Of a DNA stretch of 64,000 nucleotides, positions 1 through 11,300 are shown in pieces (position 1 is the stretch's first letter; the number at the start of each line of letters is the position of its first letter). A program made the translations under genes and the position numbers. Location of the stretch: assembly GCA_964059195.1 (NCBI GenBank), contig CAXKWD010000006.1:1852530-1916529 (forward strand), in the 5' to 3' direction. The DNA comes from Ectobius pallidus (lineage: Eukaryota > Arthropoda > Insecta > Blattodea > Ectobiidae). Below the pieces are notes generated by a model. The model saw only the letters and a list, made by a program, of their open reading frames with translations. It was not told the DNA's origin and did no database searches.

Positions 1-79
1 CACATTTTTATTTTGTCACCCCCGGATGATGGCACCCGGGGCGGCCCGCACCCCCCGCACACCCCTTCCTACGCCACTG
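1..79 (-). mobile_element. End of a hAT-like element, running off the window
   Basis: Read on the minus strand, a terminus CAGTGGCGTA begins at position 79 and continues into GC-rich sequence towards the window start. CAGTGG-type ends are typical of hAT elements. Only one end is present, so length and coding content are unknown. The 8 bases next to it (80-87, cttcctgt) are the reverse complement of those flanking a similar end at 42990. Confidence 0.5.
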
Positions 80-391
80 CTTCCTGTGACTTAAGTTATA
101 TTTTCGTTTCCATTCACTTCTCCGGGACTCATGACAATGTTTGATACAATAACAATGGAAAGAGTTCACCTGCAGTTATTGCTTCCCTTCTTTCATTCCG
201 AGTCATGTTTGTTTTTCTTTCTCATATTCGTTTTCGCTGTACGAGTAATATCATTTTCAAGATGTTTTCAATCATCGCTCCACAGATTTCAATATTGCAA
301 TCTTTCCTTAACCTCTTCCTTCAAAATTTCATGACAAGATGTTTTATTTCGCCCGAGATAGAAAAATCGGTGAATTACAAAGTTTACTCTT
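80..391. other. Unannotated AT-rich flank
   Basis: I see no gene or repeat here. It is the left flank of the composite transposon that starts at 392; its last four bases (388-391, TCTT) are that element's target duplication. Confidence 0.5.
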
Positions 392-422
392 CGCCCATTT
401 AGGATCAGAGAGACGTAACTAC
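392..422 (+). repeat. Left terminal inverted repeat of the composite transposon
   Basis: 31 bp, exact reverse complement of 4652-4682 and 17364-17394. A degenerate right-end-like copy lies at about 611-640, so 392-640 could itself be a MITE of about 250 bp. Confidence 0.8.
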
Positions 423-1533
423 AAAAACAGTGTTTTGAGATAATCGATTTAAAGGTTTTGGCCTAATAACTGGATACTTTCTAATATTTTTTTGCGAAAT
501 ATTTTTCTGTAAATACGAAGTATATTTCATTTATTGTTGTTTCCTATTATACGTTACATATTCTAATCACTTAGGAGGTGATAATAATATATTTTATGAA
601 ATTATGCATGTAGTTACGTTTGTCTGATTCTTAACTTGGTGGCTATTGCTATGTAACGTATAACTGTCTTGCAGTCTTACGCATCAACAGATATTACTGC
701 TGCTGTATTTATAACGTTTCATCGGCACAGTTACTAGTAAATAAACAATCGGAATGTTTATCAGCGATATTCAGTAAGGAAAACAAGCATAAGATCATTT
801 TTCTTTCCTTTGCTTAAGCTAGGTGCTTGTTCCTCGTCCCCCATGTAATAATCTGTTTTGTTTTCTCTTACATTAAGAACTGTGAAATTATAAACAGAAA
901 TCTTTTATAGAATACTGACTTTGCATTCACTTAGGGCAGTAGAGCACAGCTTGCAAGTCAAATTAGCCAGCACAGATTCGTTTTCTCGTGCACTTTCCTT
1001 CTCAAAGTTCTTAAAATCCCTTGCCATTTCTTTCCTTTTAATACCAGTACGCTCTTTCTCTCCCTTTTTTTAATCTTCGTCTTCCTTTTCTTTTGGAGAA
1101 GTATGTGAAAATTTTAAACACTTATCACACACATCCTATGAAATTTGAGATTAAATTATATTGTGAATATCTGCCGAAACAACCAAATTTCTCTGCTATC
1201 TTTCCCTCAGCATGGCTTTGTTCCTGATACAACTCGTACATTAACTACTTAATATTCATATTGCCTAGGTAATAATTTTCAGTACACTCTTTTCTCTTTT
1301 AAAGAGAAGGAAGAGCAGGAAAACTCTTTTAATGGTTCCTTATAGTCTCCTTCCTCTCGTCTGGTCTTTTTGTGCTAGGCTCTTGGCATCCTCTTCTCTC
1401 TTTCTGAATTACATATTATGCTCATCTCTTTTTTTAATAGTATTTTTTACAAAGATTTCTGAAATTTCAAATGTCTTGAGAAAAAATTCAATAGGCTATA
1501 TACTTGAATATTATCCTCCTTTATTAGATGGTA

Positions 1534-3471
1534 CAGTAGTATTATTTCTGTCTGACCCCGACGAAACGCGAGTGAGGAGAAGAGAATCCAGCGGTGTGGG
1601 TTAATTCAGAGACCTTCCCATCCCGCCGATCATGACAGTAGTAGCTTATATATCTTTAGTCAGCGTTTGTGTTTACAAACAAATCCCTATCCAAGTACAG
1701 CTCTGGCAGATATTTTTACCTCATTCATTAAATGTTATAACACTAACATTAAATGTTTTAACTCTAACATACAGTATGGACCTTTAATATATTTACTCTA
1801 CATGCCAAGTGTGGTGTTACCGCTGTGCTCAATTACAGGACTGGATATTATTCCATAGGAGTGACACCAGAGACTGAGAGTCTTTCCCCTTTACCATTAC
1901 TATCAACATCATCATCACCATCACCACCAACATTATTAGCATCCGAATCACTCTCACTAGAAGCATCACTATCACCACCCAAATGAATGACCAATTCTTG
2001 AGCCGCATCCAGGAGTCCCTCCCTTTCCAGATATTCCTGTTCAATATTCTTCACGTGCTGGCATCTCCGTTTCCACTCCTCTGAAGATATTGAGGAAAAC
2101 TTCTCATCCGTAATCTTCATGACATCTTCCATTTTAAATGTCACATTGTTTTCGGCTACCCAATTTTTTACAGTAGCCCATATGAGTTCTATCGGATTGA
2201 GCTCAGGGTGATAAGGGGGGAGCCTTAAAACATCGTGGCCATGTTGCTGGAGAAGATGATCGATTTTGTAGCTTCGGTGTTGTGGCTTAAGTGTCAGTAT
2301 TAGTTCATAAATTTCAGCTTTTGTCTTACTATGAACGTTTTGTTTCTCAAAATTATCGTTTTCAAGGTGGGACTGCAACCAAGATATCATCACGTCTTTT
2401 CGGGAATTCGATGTGGGAGGCTTATTCAGCTGCACGTTATGGTAAGGGGCATTATCAATAACCAAGACTGAGTGAGGAGAAAGATTTGGAATTAGTCTTT
2501 CCTTTAGCCACTGCTCGTAGTTATTGAAATCCATGTCCCCATGATAGTCCCCTGTTTTTCTGTGTGAAATGAATCTCAAATAAGCATTGGGCACAAAGCC
2601 ATGCTCTCCTCCAGCGTGAATTATAATAAGCCGTTGTCCTTTCGAAACTGGCGAGAAGAGTCCACTCAGCGATTCGTCACTCAAGGCACATGGTGTAGTA
2701 TGTGTTGTGTGAAGGTAGGTTTCATCCATGTACACTATTGAACGCCCTTCAGTCCTATACTGATGAATAGACCTTAAATAGGCACATCTGAGGGACTTTA
2801 TTCTCTGTTGTTCCACAAGAATTTTTCTATTATTTCTTGTTTTCCTCCACCGAAAACCAATATGTAAAATAATTTTCCTGAGTGTAGAGATGCTACCCTG
2901 AAAGTCAATTTTTTCTTTTAGTCTTGAGTGTATTTTTTTTAAAGTCGGTCTCTGCTTTTCTTCAATATAGAAATTATTAATTGTTCGTCGGACTACTTCT
3001 TCGTTAAAATTGTCAGGAGATGATTTCTTCGAGGTACGTATTCTTTCTTTATCAGGGGTAGAAAAAGAATTAGAAGCTCCTTCTTCAATACTTTTGGCCT
3101 CTTTCACGATTCGCTTCACAGTACTAATGGATACACCTGTAGCTGTTGAAACCCTTTTATATACAGATGCACGCTGACCCCTCACATCCCGAAAATATTT
3201 ATATACATTATATACTACTTCTCTTGTCTGCGAATGAATAACTTTACTCCCTCCCAGTTTACTATGAATCGGAGGCATGTTGCAAAAGTCTTGCGCACAA
3301 CTGCACTCACCTGAAGCACTGTCTGTTAGGCACCGCAACAAGAGATGTTCCTTCTTCCGAGACCTGTGTACTAATAAACAACCACCCCTTAACATGACAA
3401 TTTTTCTATAGTGGACTCGTCTGTCTACGGCGCATCTTTCTGAGCAGTGTCAGACAGAAATAATACTACTG
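1534..3471 (-). mobile_element. Intact Tc1/mariner-superfamily transposon, TSD TA
   Basis: Element of 1,938 bp with perfect 23-bp terminal inverted repeats (1534-1556 and 3449-3471, beginning CAGTAGTATTATTTCTGTC), flanked by TA at 1532-1533 and 3472-3473. Unit 2 shows the empty site, reading GATGGTACTGCTTG across the junction. It carries one transposase gene on the minus strand. The intact frame and perfect terminal repeats suggest recent activity. Confidence 0.93.
1848..3395 (-). CDS. Transposase, IS630-Tc1-mariner superfamily, DD88E
   Basis: The enzyme would bind the inverted repeats of its own element, excise it and insert it at TA. A helix-turn-helix-like stretch (about residues 76-100, VYKRVSTATGVSISTVKRI) is followed by a DDE domain. 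The likely catalytic residues are D224 in YMDETYLH, D314 in VIDNAPYH and E403 in HPELNPIELIW. The spacing between the second D and the E is 88 residues by count, far above the 34 of classical Tc1 or mariner and nearest to the DD82E group described as Sailor. The C-terminal 50 residues are rich in D, S and G. The reading frame opens at residue 1 (515 aa), but Met40 (base 3278, MPPIHSKLGGSK) is a better start, because the preceding 39 residues look like leader sequence. The frame is intact. A distant, broken relative lies at 60353-62090. Confidence 0.88.
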   Translation of the reverse strand: MLRGGCLLVHRSRKKEHLLLRCLTDSASGECSCAQDFCNMPPIHSKLGGSKVIHSQTREVVYNVYKYFRDVRGQRASVYKRVSTATGVSISTVKRIVKEAKSIEEGASNSFSTPDKERIRTSKKSSPDNFNEEVVRRTINNFYIEEKQRPTLKKIHSRLKEKIDFQGSISTLRKIILHIGFRWRKTRNNRKILVEQQRIKSLRCAYLRSIHQYRTEGRSIVYMDETYLHTTHTTPCALSDESLSGLFSPVSKGQRLIIIHAGGEHGFVPNAYLRFISHRKTGDYHGDMDFNNYEQWLKERLIPNLSPHSVLVIDNAPYHNVQLNKPPTSNSRKDVMISWLQSHLENDNFEKQNVHSKTKAEIYELILTLKPQHRSYKIDHLLQQHGHDVLRLPPYHPELNPIELIWATVKNWVAENNVTFKMEDVMKITDEKFSSISSEEWKRRCQHVKNIEQEYLEREGLLDAAQELVIHLGGDSDASSESDSDANNVGGDGDDDVDSNGKGERLSVSGVTPME

Positions 3472-3473
3472 TA

Positions 3474-4108
3474 CTGCTTGATCCCCTTCCTTCGTAATGT
3501 ATCAGATTTTGTTCTCACACTTTGTTTTTCTTCTTCTTCTTCTACTAGCTTAGCAAGATACTGCCCATGTCGTTTAACTGATCCAAGGTCACAGTATGTT
3601 CTGTGGATATTTTGTCTATGTTGCTCAGTAAACTTATTGTTGCACTGTCGGAGGCATTTAGAGCAATCTAAGCTTCTCATGTCTTGCAGGAACTTTAGAA
3701 TTGTTAGTTGAAATGTATGCTCTATCATGCTGCAGGTTAATTCTTTCTTTTTCACTCCTCTTTATCTGCTTGCTTTTTGCGTTTTCTTGGTTTATTATTT
3801 TCTTCAAAGTTAACATTATCGTCTACAATTTCTCTGTCCTGATTCTGATGATACACTTGCGCACTGTCAACATCCTCACGTGTTACACCCTTTACAAGAC
3901 AGGGTCCATTTTCATTACTGGTCTCTGTAATAAAGAAAATATTCAGAGAATGGAAAAAGAAAATATTTAGCTGGACTGGAACATCACTCAACACAATCAG
4001 TAGACTCGTCCGGTTGATATGAAGGATCACAATCTGAATCTGAATCAATGAACGGCCTGAGCATCTCTTCAACTTTTTAACGTTGTAATTCTTCAGATTC
4101 AGATACAA
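3474..4108 (-). pseudogene. Decayed protein remnant of the composite transposon (unit 1)
   Basis: Two minus-strand frames, 3752-4108 and 3450-3755, are separated by one stop and form a continuous reading. It has a basic KPRKRKKQADKEE stretch, then a cysteine module CSKCLRQCNNKFTEQHRQ, followed by IHRTYCDLGSVKRHGQYLA. This resembles the N-terminal cysteine module of abundant uncharacterised insect transposon proteins (pattern C-x2-C-x3-C, then a FTEExRQxIFxxYWxL-type helix); I recognise it by memory of the pattern only. In this unit the frame is cut at 3473 by the Tc1/mariner insertion. No catalytic domain remains, so the outer element is non-autonomous. Confidence 0.45.
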
Positions 4109-4651
4109 TTAATAATAATATAACAATAACAGTAATAATTATTATAACTATAATAATCACAAACACACGCTAATAATCACAAACAAACACTAATAAACAC
4201 ATTCTAATACTTACACAATTTCTCTAAATTCCATTCCTTCTGACACATTTTCACCATCCTTCTTCCTCTGGACTGGACTCCACTACGATCATGTCTACTT
4301 GCAAACTCATTCAAGACTGATAATTGTTAAATTTTGTTGATAGGAAGTTCTTTCTGATTGTTGTCACCGAGTGATGGCGGCAATCCGTTTACAACACATG
4401 GCGAAAGCAACAGTTCTCTTAGGATCAGAGAAACGTAACAGCTGTTCCGTTTCAGAAATTATCACTACTTGCTGCAGTCTCAAGACGGAACAGCTTTTCC
4501 GTCTGTGTGATTCTTATTATTTTCCTAAAAATGTAGATACGCTAGCAGCTAGAATGGAAACCAGTTTAGATAGAGTTACGCTTCTTTGATCCCAAGATAG
4601 ATCTCAATTCGGTGTTTCTGATGGTAGTATCAACTCAAAAACGGTAAAAAT

Positions 4652-4682
4652 GTAGTTACGTCTCTCTGATCCTAAATGGGCG
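4652..4682 (-). repeat. Internal right terminal inverted repeat of unit 1
   Basis: Identical to the outer right end at 17364-17394 and exact reverse complement of 392-422. Unit 2 begins at the next base. Confidence 0.85.
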
Positions 4683-5271
4683 AACTGTCTTGCAGTCTTA
4701 CGCATCAACAGATATTACTGCTGCTGTATTTATAACGTTTCATCGGCACAGTTACTAGTAAATAAACAATCGGAATGTTTATCAGCGATATTCAGTAAGG
4801 AAAACAAGCATAAGATCATTTTTCTTTCCTTTGCTTAAGCTAGGTGCTTGTTCCTCGTCCCCCATGTAATAATCTGTTTTGTTTTCTCTTACATTAAGAA
4901 CTGTGAAATTATAAACAGAAATCTTTTATAGAATACTGACTTTGCATTCACTTAGGGCAGTAGAGCACAGCTTGCAAGTCAAATTAGCCAGCACAGATTC
5001 GTTTTCTCGTGCACTTTCCTTCTCAAAGTTCTTAAAATCCCTTGCCATTTCTTTCCTTTTAATACCAGTACGCTCTTTCTCTCCCTTTTTTTAATCTTCG
5101 TCTTCCTTTTCTTTTGGAGAAGTATGTGAAAATTTTAAACACTTATCACACACATCCTATGAAATTTGAGATTAAATTATATTGTGAATATCTGCCGAAA
5201 CAACCAAATTTCTCTGCTATCTTTCCCTCAGCATGGCTTTGTTCCTGATACAACTCGTACATTAACTACTT

Positions 5272-8264
5272 TGTGACGGGCTTTTCTTACTTTATGCTAT
5301 AAAGTTCCCTAACTTCTTGGATTAAATCTTCGCCAAAATTCTTCGCCAAAATCTGTGACGACTAATATGTGATTATTCTCAATCGTAGTATATAAGTTTA
5401 CTGAACTCCTACAAAACAAGGTCACTCATGCACCTGTCGTGTCATCATAACACTGCCTGCATAGTCCACATTCCAACGTTCAGTACAACTACCTCTGTCA
5501 CCGGGTGATTGCAAATTTCCTACTCTCAGTCTACTTTCTCTTTCTTTTAACAATTTACCCAGTCTTGATAATATTGATGAAAATTTATATTAACGGGCGC
5601 CATCATCAATACGCTTCCTCTTTTCTTTTTTTGTTATGTATCCGCCCAGTCACAAATTAAATTATAGATACACAGGCTATGTATCTACATGCCTCTCGAC
5701 TAGCTTTTAAATTAACAGTGGAGACGGGAATTGGGTTCGGATTTACCTTTCGTTTATTACTCTGCTTCTCTCTATTTCTTCTTTTTCTCCTTTATCAGTG
5801 CTCACTACCAAAGTATATAACTTAGCCCAAAAATCAGCGACTCTCAAACCATTACAAGGATAAGGGTCAAAAATCTGAACTTCACGTTAATTTACTTTGC
5901 ATAACAATAACCATAATTTATTTAATATATTATTTTTTTTTCTTTCTTTTTTCAACAATAACAATCTTACATACAATAAATTACATTTACCCAACATTAA
6001 CCATTCAACATTTTTATTAGTAGGATAGTATTTAATTATTCAAGGTTAGTATACCCAGTTTAACTATATAAGTACATTCTCTGTTCAACAATAACAAATC
6101 CCTAATTAATTACTTTAACCTTCTTTCTTTTTTTTTTGTTTCCAGGTATCTACTAGAACGTCTTGTATTATTCTTCTAATTTACTACTGACTTGTGTAAT
6201 CATTTACATTTGCAACTTCAGGATAGTTCAATATATATATTATACCTTCTTTTTTTTTTGAATAAATAAAGGTTTTCAATTCATAATCCAGTCCTTAACT
6301 CTACAGATTACACTCAATAATCCCACCTATGTCTCCTATACGAGTCTACTAGTCATCTTAGTCCATGAAGAATTGTATTTAAAGATAGATAGGAAAGACA
6401 GTCTCATGAAGAAAGAAATAGAAGTTTAGGCCTATACCCACAGAGTGACTGTGGCGATAGACCACCGATACAGGAGCGGCGTCTAGATCTTGAGTTACAA
6501 ACAATCTGACTCCTCTCCTGCAACCGGGAAAATATTAATGGGCCGCAAACAAAAATAAAATTTTGTAAATCGATGTCAGAGGTCCCTGACACTCTCTCCT
6601 AGAGGCACGTGGGGCCGTTGTTCGCCTCCAACATCGATGGCTTTCACAATCTCTCATAAATTTCTTTTCTTTATATGTTACTAGTATAGGCCTTGCCTAC
6701 TACCAGATTTATTTGTTTGATTCGGGATACTTCAGGCGTTCCCTCACCTCACCCTTACAATCTCTAGTACTTGTTCATAAACTACTTATCATCAGTACAC
6801 TACTCGTAATTACCGATTCTCCTCTTTCTAACCTGACCAATCATAAGCTATTATCTTTTAACCCCTTTCTTTCTTTAAGTAGAATTCCCTTCAGCTTATA
6901 CCATTGATTTAATTCACTTGGTGGTTATTCTAGTTTTCCTACTTCTTAAGTTACTACTCTTCAGCATGGGCACCCAATCTTCTTTTGTCTCTAAATTCCC
7001 TAGAATTCTAACTGAAACTAATTCACGCCCAGATTCGTAAGCTTCTCTATAACCCCTGTAGTGACTTCTACTTCTACCCTAACATGTAAATTTTCCAATG
7101 GTACACACCTACTGCACTACCACTCGTAGGCCTTCTTTTGCCCTTCAATCTTTCCACTTCTTATCCCCCTCTACCATATTCCATACACCTTCGCTTGTAG
7201 ATAAATCTCTATAAAAAAACATAACTTAACACTACAGGCCAGCATGAAATCTATTTATAGATAGTCACCCGTCACCTGAAAGAAACCCAAGTGGGAGGGG
7301 CCCTCGTAAGAAGTACTAAGCATGCCCCTTAATTACCTTTCTTCCTTACTCCCCTCGCGTCCTGTCTCAAAAATAACAAAGTTTATATGAGCATCACCAA
7401 TTGCCCCTAGGTATGTATTCATTCGTGGGACAATCACCCATAAAACCCCAAAGTGAAGAGATCTATCTTTGGCATTCAGCGGTTAGGCTCTTGACTGCTC
7501 TTTCATAATTAACTTAGACCAGAAATAGAAAATAGTTGGATTACTGGATTTCATCACTTTACTTCTAGAATTCTCACTTCTATGTTCCTATTCTATTCTT
7601 TTATCATACGATACGGCGTCTAATCGCCACACATTACTTAGAAACCATCCTTACAAAAAAAGGAATATCTCAATTTTCTCACTCCCCAAACAATAAGAAA
7701 AAGTCTAGACGATTATACTCAACCAGTGATGTCCAACTTATCCTCCGATCCTGAGTTGTCTTCCATTACTTCCTGATGTCCATATCTGCTCTTATTCAGA
7801 GCGAGCAGTCACGACTCACTCTCACAGCTGATGTTCGCTGTAGCGGTGTCTCGTACTGGCCGACTTGGTGTATTCTTCTGATTAATGACTATCTCCATAT
7901 AGCCGTGTCAAGGAAGTTCACAACCAGAATTTCCTTTAGATGAAAGTCTGACACACCATTATGCCAGAACGCCTCTACCGCTGTCACACATCCCAATCTC
8001 GTCTTCTCCCTTCTGCCTTTTCAACTTCTCTCTCTCGTGGTCAGGCACGTACTACTAACCGTCTTTCAGGTTCCACACGTCTCTCTCGTCGATTCACCGT
8101 CGACGCATGCGCACCTCTCCTTTTCTGTAATTCAAATAAATTCAGGGCAGTATCGATAATCATGAAAATGTTCAATATCGATTAGTTGCGGTCCCCCAAC
8201 CCTTCCTTTGTTTAGGAATGGTCTCCTATCGTTGATTATGCACGTCGCTATTTGCGTCGTGACA
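5272..8264 (-). repeat. 3' LTR of the Gypsy-type element (left copy)
   Basis: 2,993 bp. On the minus strand it begins TGTCACGACGC at 8264 and ends GCCCGTCACA at 5272. Positions 5644-8264 match the right LTR (13274-15898). The terminal 5272-5643 (372 bp) has no counterpart in the right copy. Short reading frames inside are shadows repeated in both LTRs and are not genes. Confidence 0.88.
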
Positions 8265-8276
8265 TTCTTCCCGCAC
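8265..8276 (-). promoter_or_regulatory. Polypurine tract before the 3' LTR
   Basis: Minus-strand sequence GTGCGGGAAGAA directly precedes the LTR start TGTCACG. It would prime plus-strand DNA synthesis. Confidence 0.6.
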
Positions 8277-8362
8277 TCACCATAAAAAAAAATAATGTTG
8301 ACACAGGTCACATTCTTTTTTTTTTTTTTGTGCGTGTCTCTTTTACCAGCCTTAAAGAACTT

Positions 8363-11300
8363 TTACCCAGGTACAAAAGGTTTCAAGTCTTTAACGTGCC
8401 ACTTCCCCAACTGTTTACCAAAACGGTTCGTCAGTTCATAACTATTCTCGCTAAGCTTTTTCTTTATTATAAAGGGGCCGACGAACTTTGCACTTAAGCC
8501 TGCTGCATAAGCTTGTGAGGCATCACTTAATTTAAAGTTTCTTCTTAACACAAGATCTCCTGGACAAAATCTCACCTCTCTCCTCCGAAGATTATAATAA
8601 TGACTTGAATTCTTATAGGCGGTTTCTAAGTTATGTCTAACCATTAAACGTACCGTTTTCAATTTATTGAGTCTCTCCACCCAAAGTTTTGGAATTTCTT
8701 TATAAATCGGTTGGTTTTCCACCTTTTCAATCCTACTGATAATTTCAGGCTCCTTCCCATAATTTAGCATATAAGGAGTGCATCGAGTGGAACTATGCTT
8801 AGCCGTATTTATAGCAAAATTAAATTCTCTCAAATACACGTCCCAAACTGTCTGATCCTTTTGAATGTAACTAGAAATCATTGTTTTCAATACTCTATTG
8901 ACTCTTTCTACTGGATTTCCTTGTGGTGAATATACAGGTAAATAACAAGGAGTTATATTAAAAGCTTTAGCTATCTCTCGCATTAATTTACTAGTGTATT
9001 GCGGTCCATTATCCATCAGCAAATATCCCGGAATTCCCCATTTAAGGATAATCAATTCATAAAATGCTTCCGTAACTGCTCTACTGGTTGCTTTCCTTAA
9101 CGCTTTACACTCTACATATTTGGTAAAGGTGTCCTGAAATACAATCATATATCTGTTTCCCTTTTTTGAACGTGGGTAAGGTCCCAACAAATCAGTAGCT
9201 ACAGTCATCCAAGGTTTCTCTTTCTGGTAAAAATGCATTGGTCCTGCTTGAGCCGTTTGTAACACTTTCTGTCTCTGACATATTTCACAAGCAGTAACAT
9301 ATTTAGCAACATCTCTAAACATTCCCGGCCAATAATACTTGTTTGCTATTCTAAAGAAAGTTTTAGCTATCCCCATATGCCCTGCAGTAGGTGCATCATG
9401 ACATTCCTGCAATACTTTAATCCTAAAATCTTGCGGAATAACTAATTTCCACCTATTTACTGTTCCCTCTAAAGTTTGTTCTAACTGATCTAATCTTAGA
9501 TGGTACAACTTCCCATCTACGACTTTCCAATCTGGCCAAAATTTAGGTTTACTTTGTACTTGCTCTTTCCGCTTAATATACCAAGCATCTTGTATATTTT
9601 CCCATTCCACTACTTCAGAGTTATCAGTCAACAAGAGGCAAAATTCTTCCTCTACCGTTTTCTCTTGAACTTTCCCTTCGTGTATTCTAGATAAAGCATC
9701 TGGAACTTTTTGTAATCTACCAGGCCTATGTATTACTTCAAAATCATACTCCTGGAGCAATAAACTCCACCTAGCTAATCGTCCGGTCGGATTCTGTAAT
9801 GTATTTAACCATTTCAGAGCAAAGTGATCAGTATATACTTTAAAATGATAACCTTCCAAATAAGGACGAAACTTTTGAACTGCCCATAATATAGCTAACA
9901 ATTCTTTCTCGACTATTGCCCACTTTTGCTCGCCTACCGTTAAAGTTCTACTAGCATAAGCTATTACTTTTTCCTCTCCTTCCTCTCCTGTCTGAATTAA
10001 TGCTGCTCCTAATCCTGAAAAACTAGCATCGGTCTGTAGCACTAGGGGTTTAGTATAATCTGGACAAGTTAATATAGGACTACTAGATAATTTCGATTTT
10101 AATTCATCAAAAGATTCCTGACATTCCTTAGTCCAACGCCATTTCTGATTCTTTTTCAGAAGTGCAGTGAGGGGCTTTACAACTTCAGAAAAAAATGGAA
10201 TGAATCGTCGGTACCAAGAAGCCAATCCTAAAAATGCTCGTACTTCCTTGACTTTTGTAGGGGCTGGATACTCAAGGATACACGAGATTTTATCTGAATC
10301 TACAGCAATTCCTAATGGAGTAATGATATGACCCAAATATTTTAATTCACTTCTGCAAAATTTTGATTTTTCCCTATTAATTTTCAGGTTAGCTTTTCTT
10401 AATTTCTCTAAGACTTTTTCTAACAAGGATAAATGTTCTTCAAACGTCTCACTAATAAGTACTATATCATCCAAATAACAAAAGCATTTCTCTCCTATCT
10501 CTTCTCTTAATATAGTATCAACTAATCTTTGAAACGAGGCTGGTGCGTTATGGATTCCAAAAGGCATAACTCGAAACTGATACAATCCTCTACCAGGTAC
10601 GGTAAATGCTGTTTTTTCTTTACTTGCTTCATCTAATGGAACTTGCCAATACCCATTTTTCAAATCTATTGTACTGATATACCTAGCATGTCGTAATTTA
10701 CTCAACACATGTTCAATGTATGGCAAAGGATAACTATATCTTTTTGTACAATTATTTACTTTTCTGAAATCTACGCAGAACCTCCATGTTTTATCTGGTT
10801 TCTTTACCATAACTACCGGAGACGACCAAGGTGAATTTGAAGGCTCTATAACTTTTTCCAATAACATTTTATCTATTTCCGCGTGTATAACTTTTTCCAA
10901 AATGGGTGATACTGGATAATATCTTTGTTTTATAGGTTCTGCATCGCCTGTATCAATAACATGAGAAATCAGATCGGTAAGTCCAGTACACTGATCAAAT
11001 TTCTGTAACTGATTTTCCAAAAACATATTCAATCTGTCCCTTTCCTGAGGTGTAGGTAAAGTAAGAATATTATGTAGTTGATCTTCTTCTTTTAAATCTA
11101 TAGCCTTAACAAATTGAAAAATTTTTGCTGGTTCATCTTTGAAATACCAAGTCCCATCTTGCAAATCTACTACTAACCCAATTTGTTTCAAAACATCCAT
11201 GCCCAGAATCATATCTACTGCTAAATTTGGCATAATTTTACATTTTATCTGAAAGATCCTGTCCTGCAATTTCATCTCAAAAGTTCTCTCTCCTGTTATA

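Larger units (their letters stand above)
662..4682 (-). repeat. Tandem unit 1 of the composite transposon
   Basis: This unit holds the Tc1/mariner insertion at 1534-3471 and lacks the LTR element. The uninterrupted LTR target ACTT is at 1247-1250. The right terminal repeat is 4652-4682. End-like motifs also occur internally at 4419-4439 (left type, one mismatch in 21) and 4575-4593 (right type). Confidence 0.8.

Noticed and set aside
6404..8185. Several short frames in the left LTR repeated at 14038-15819
   Set aside because: They recur only because the LTR is duplicated, have no motifs and are interrupted by normal LTR variation.
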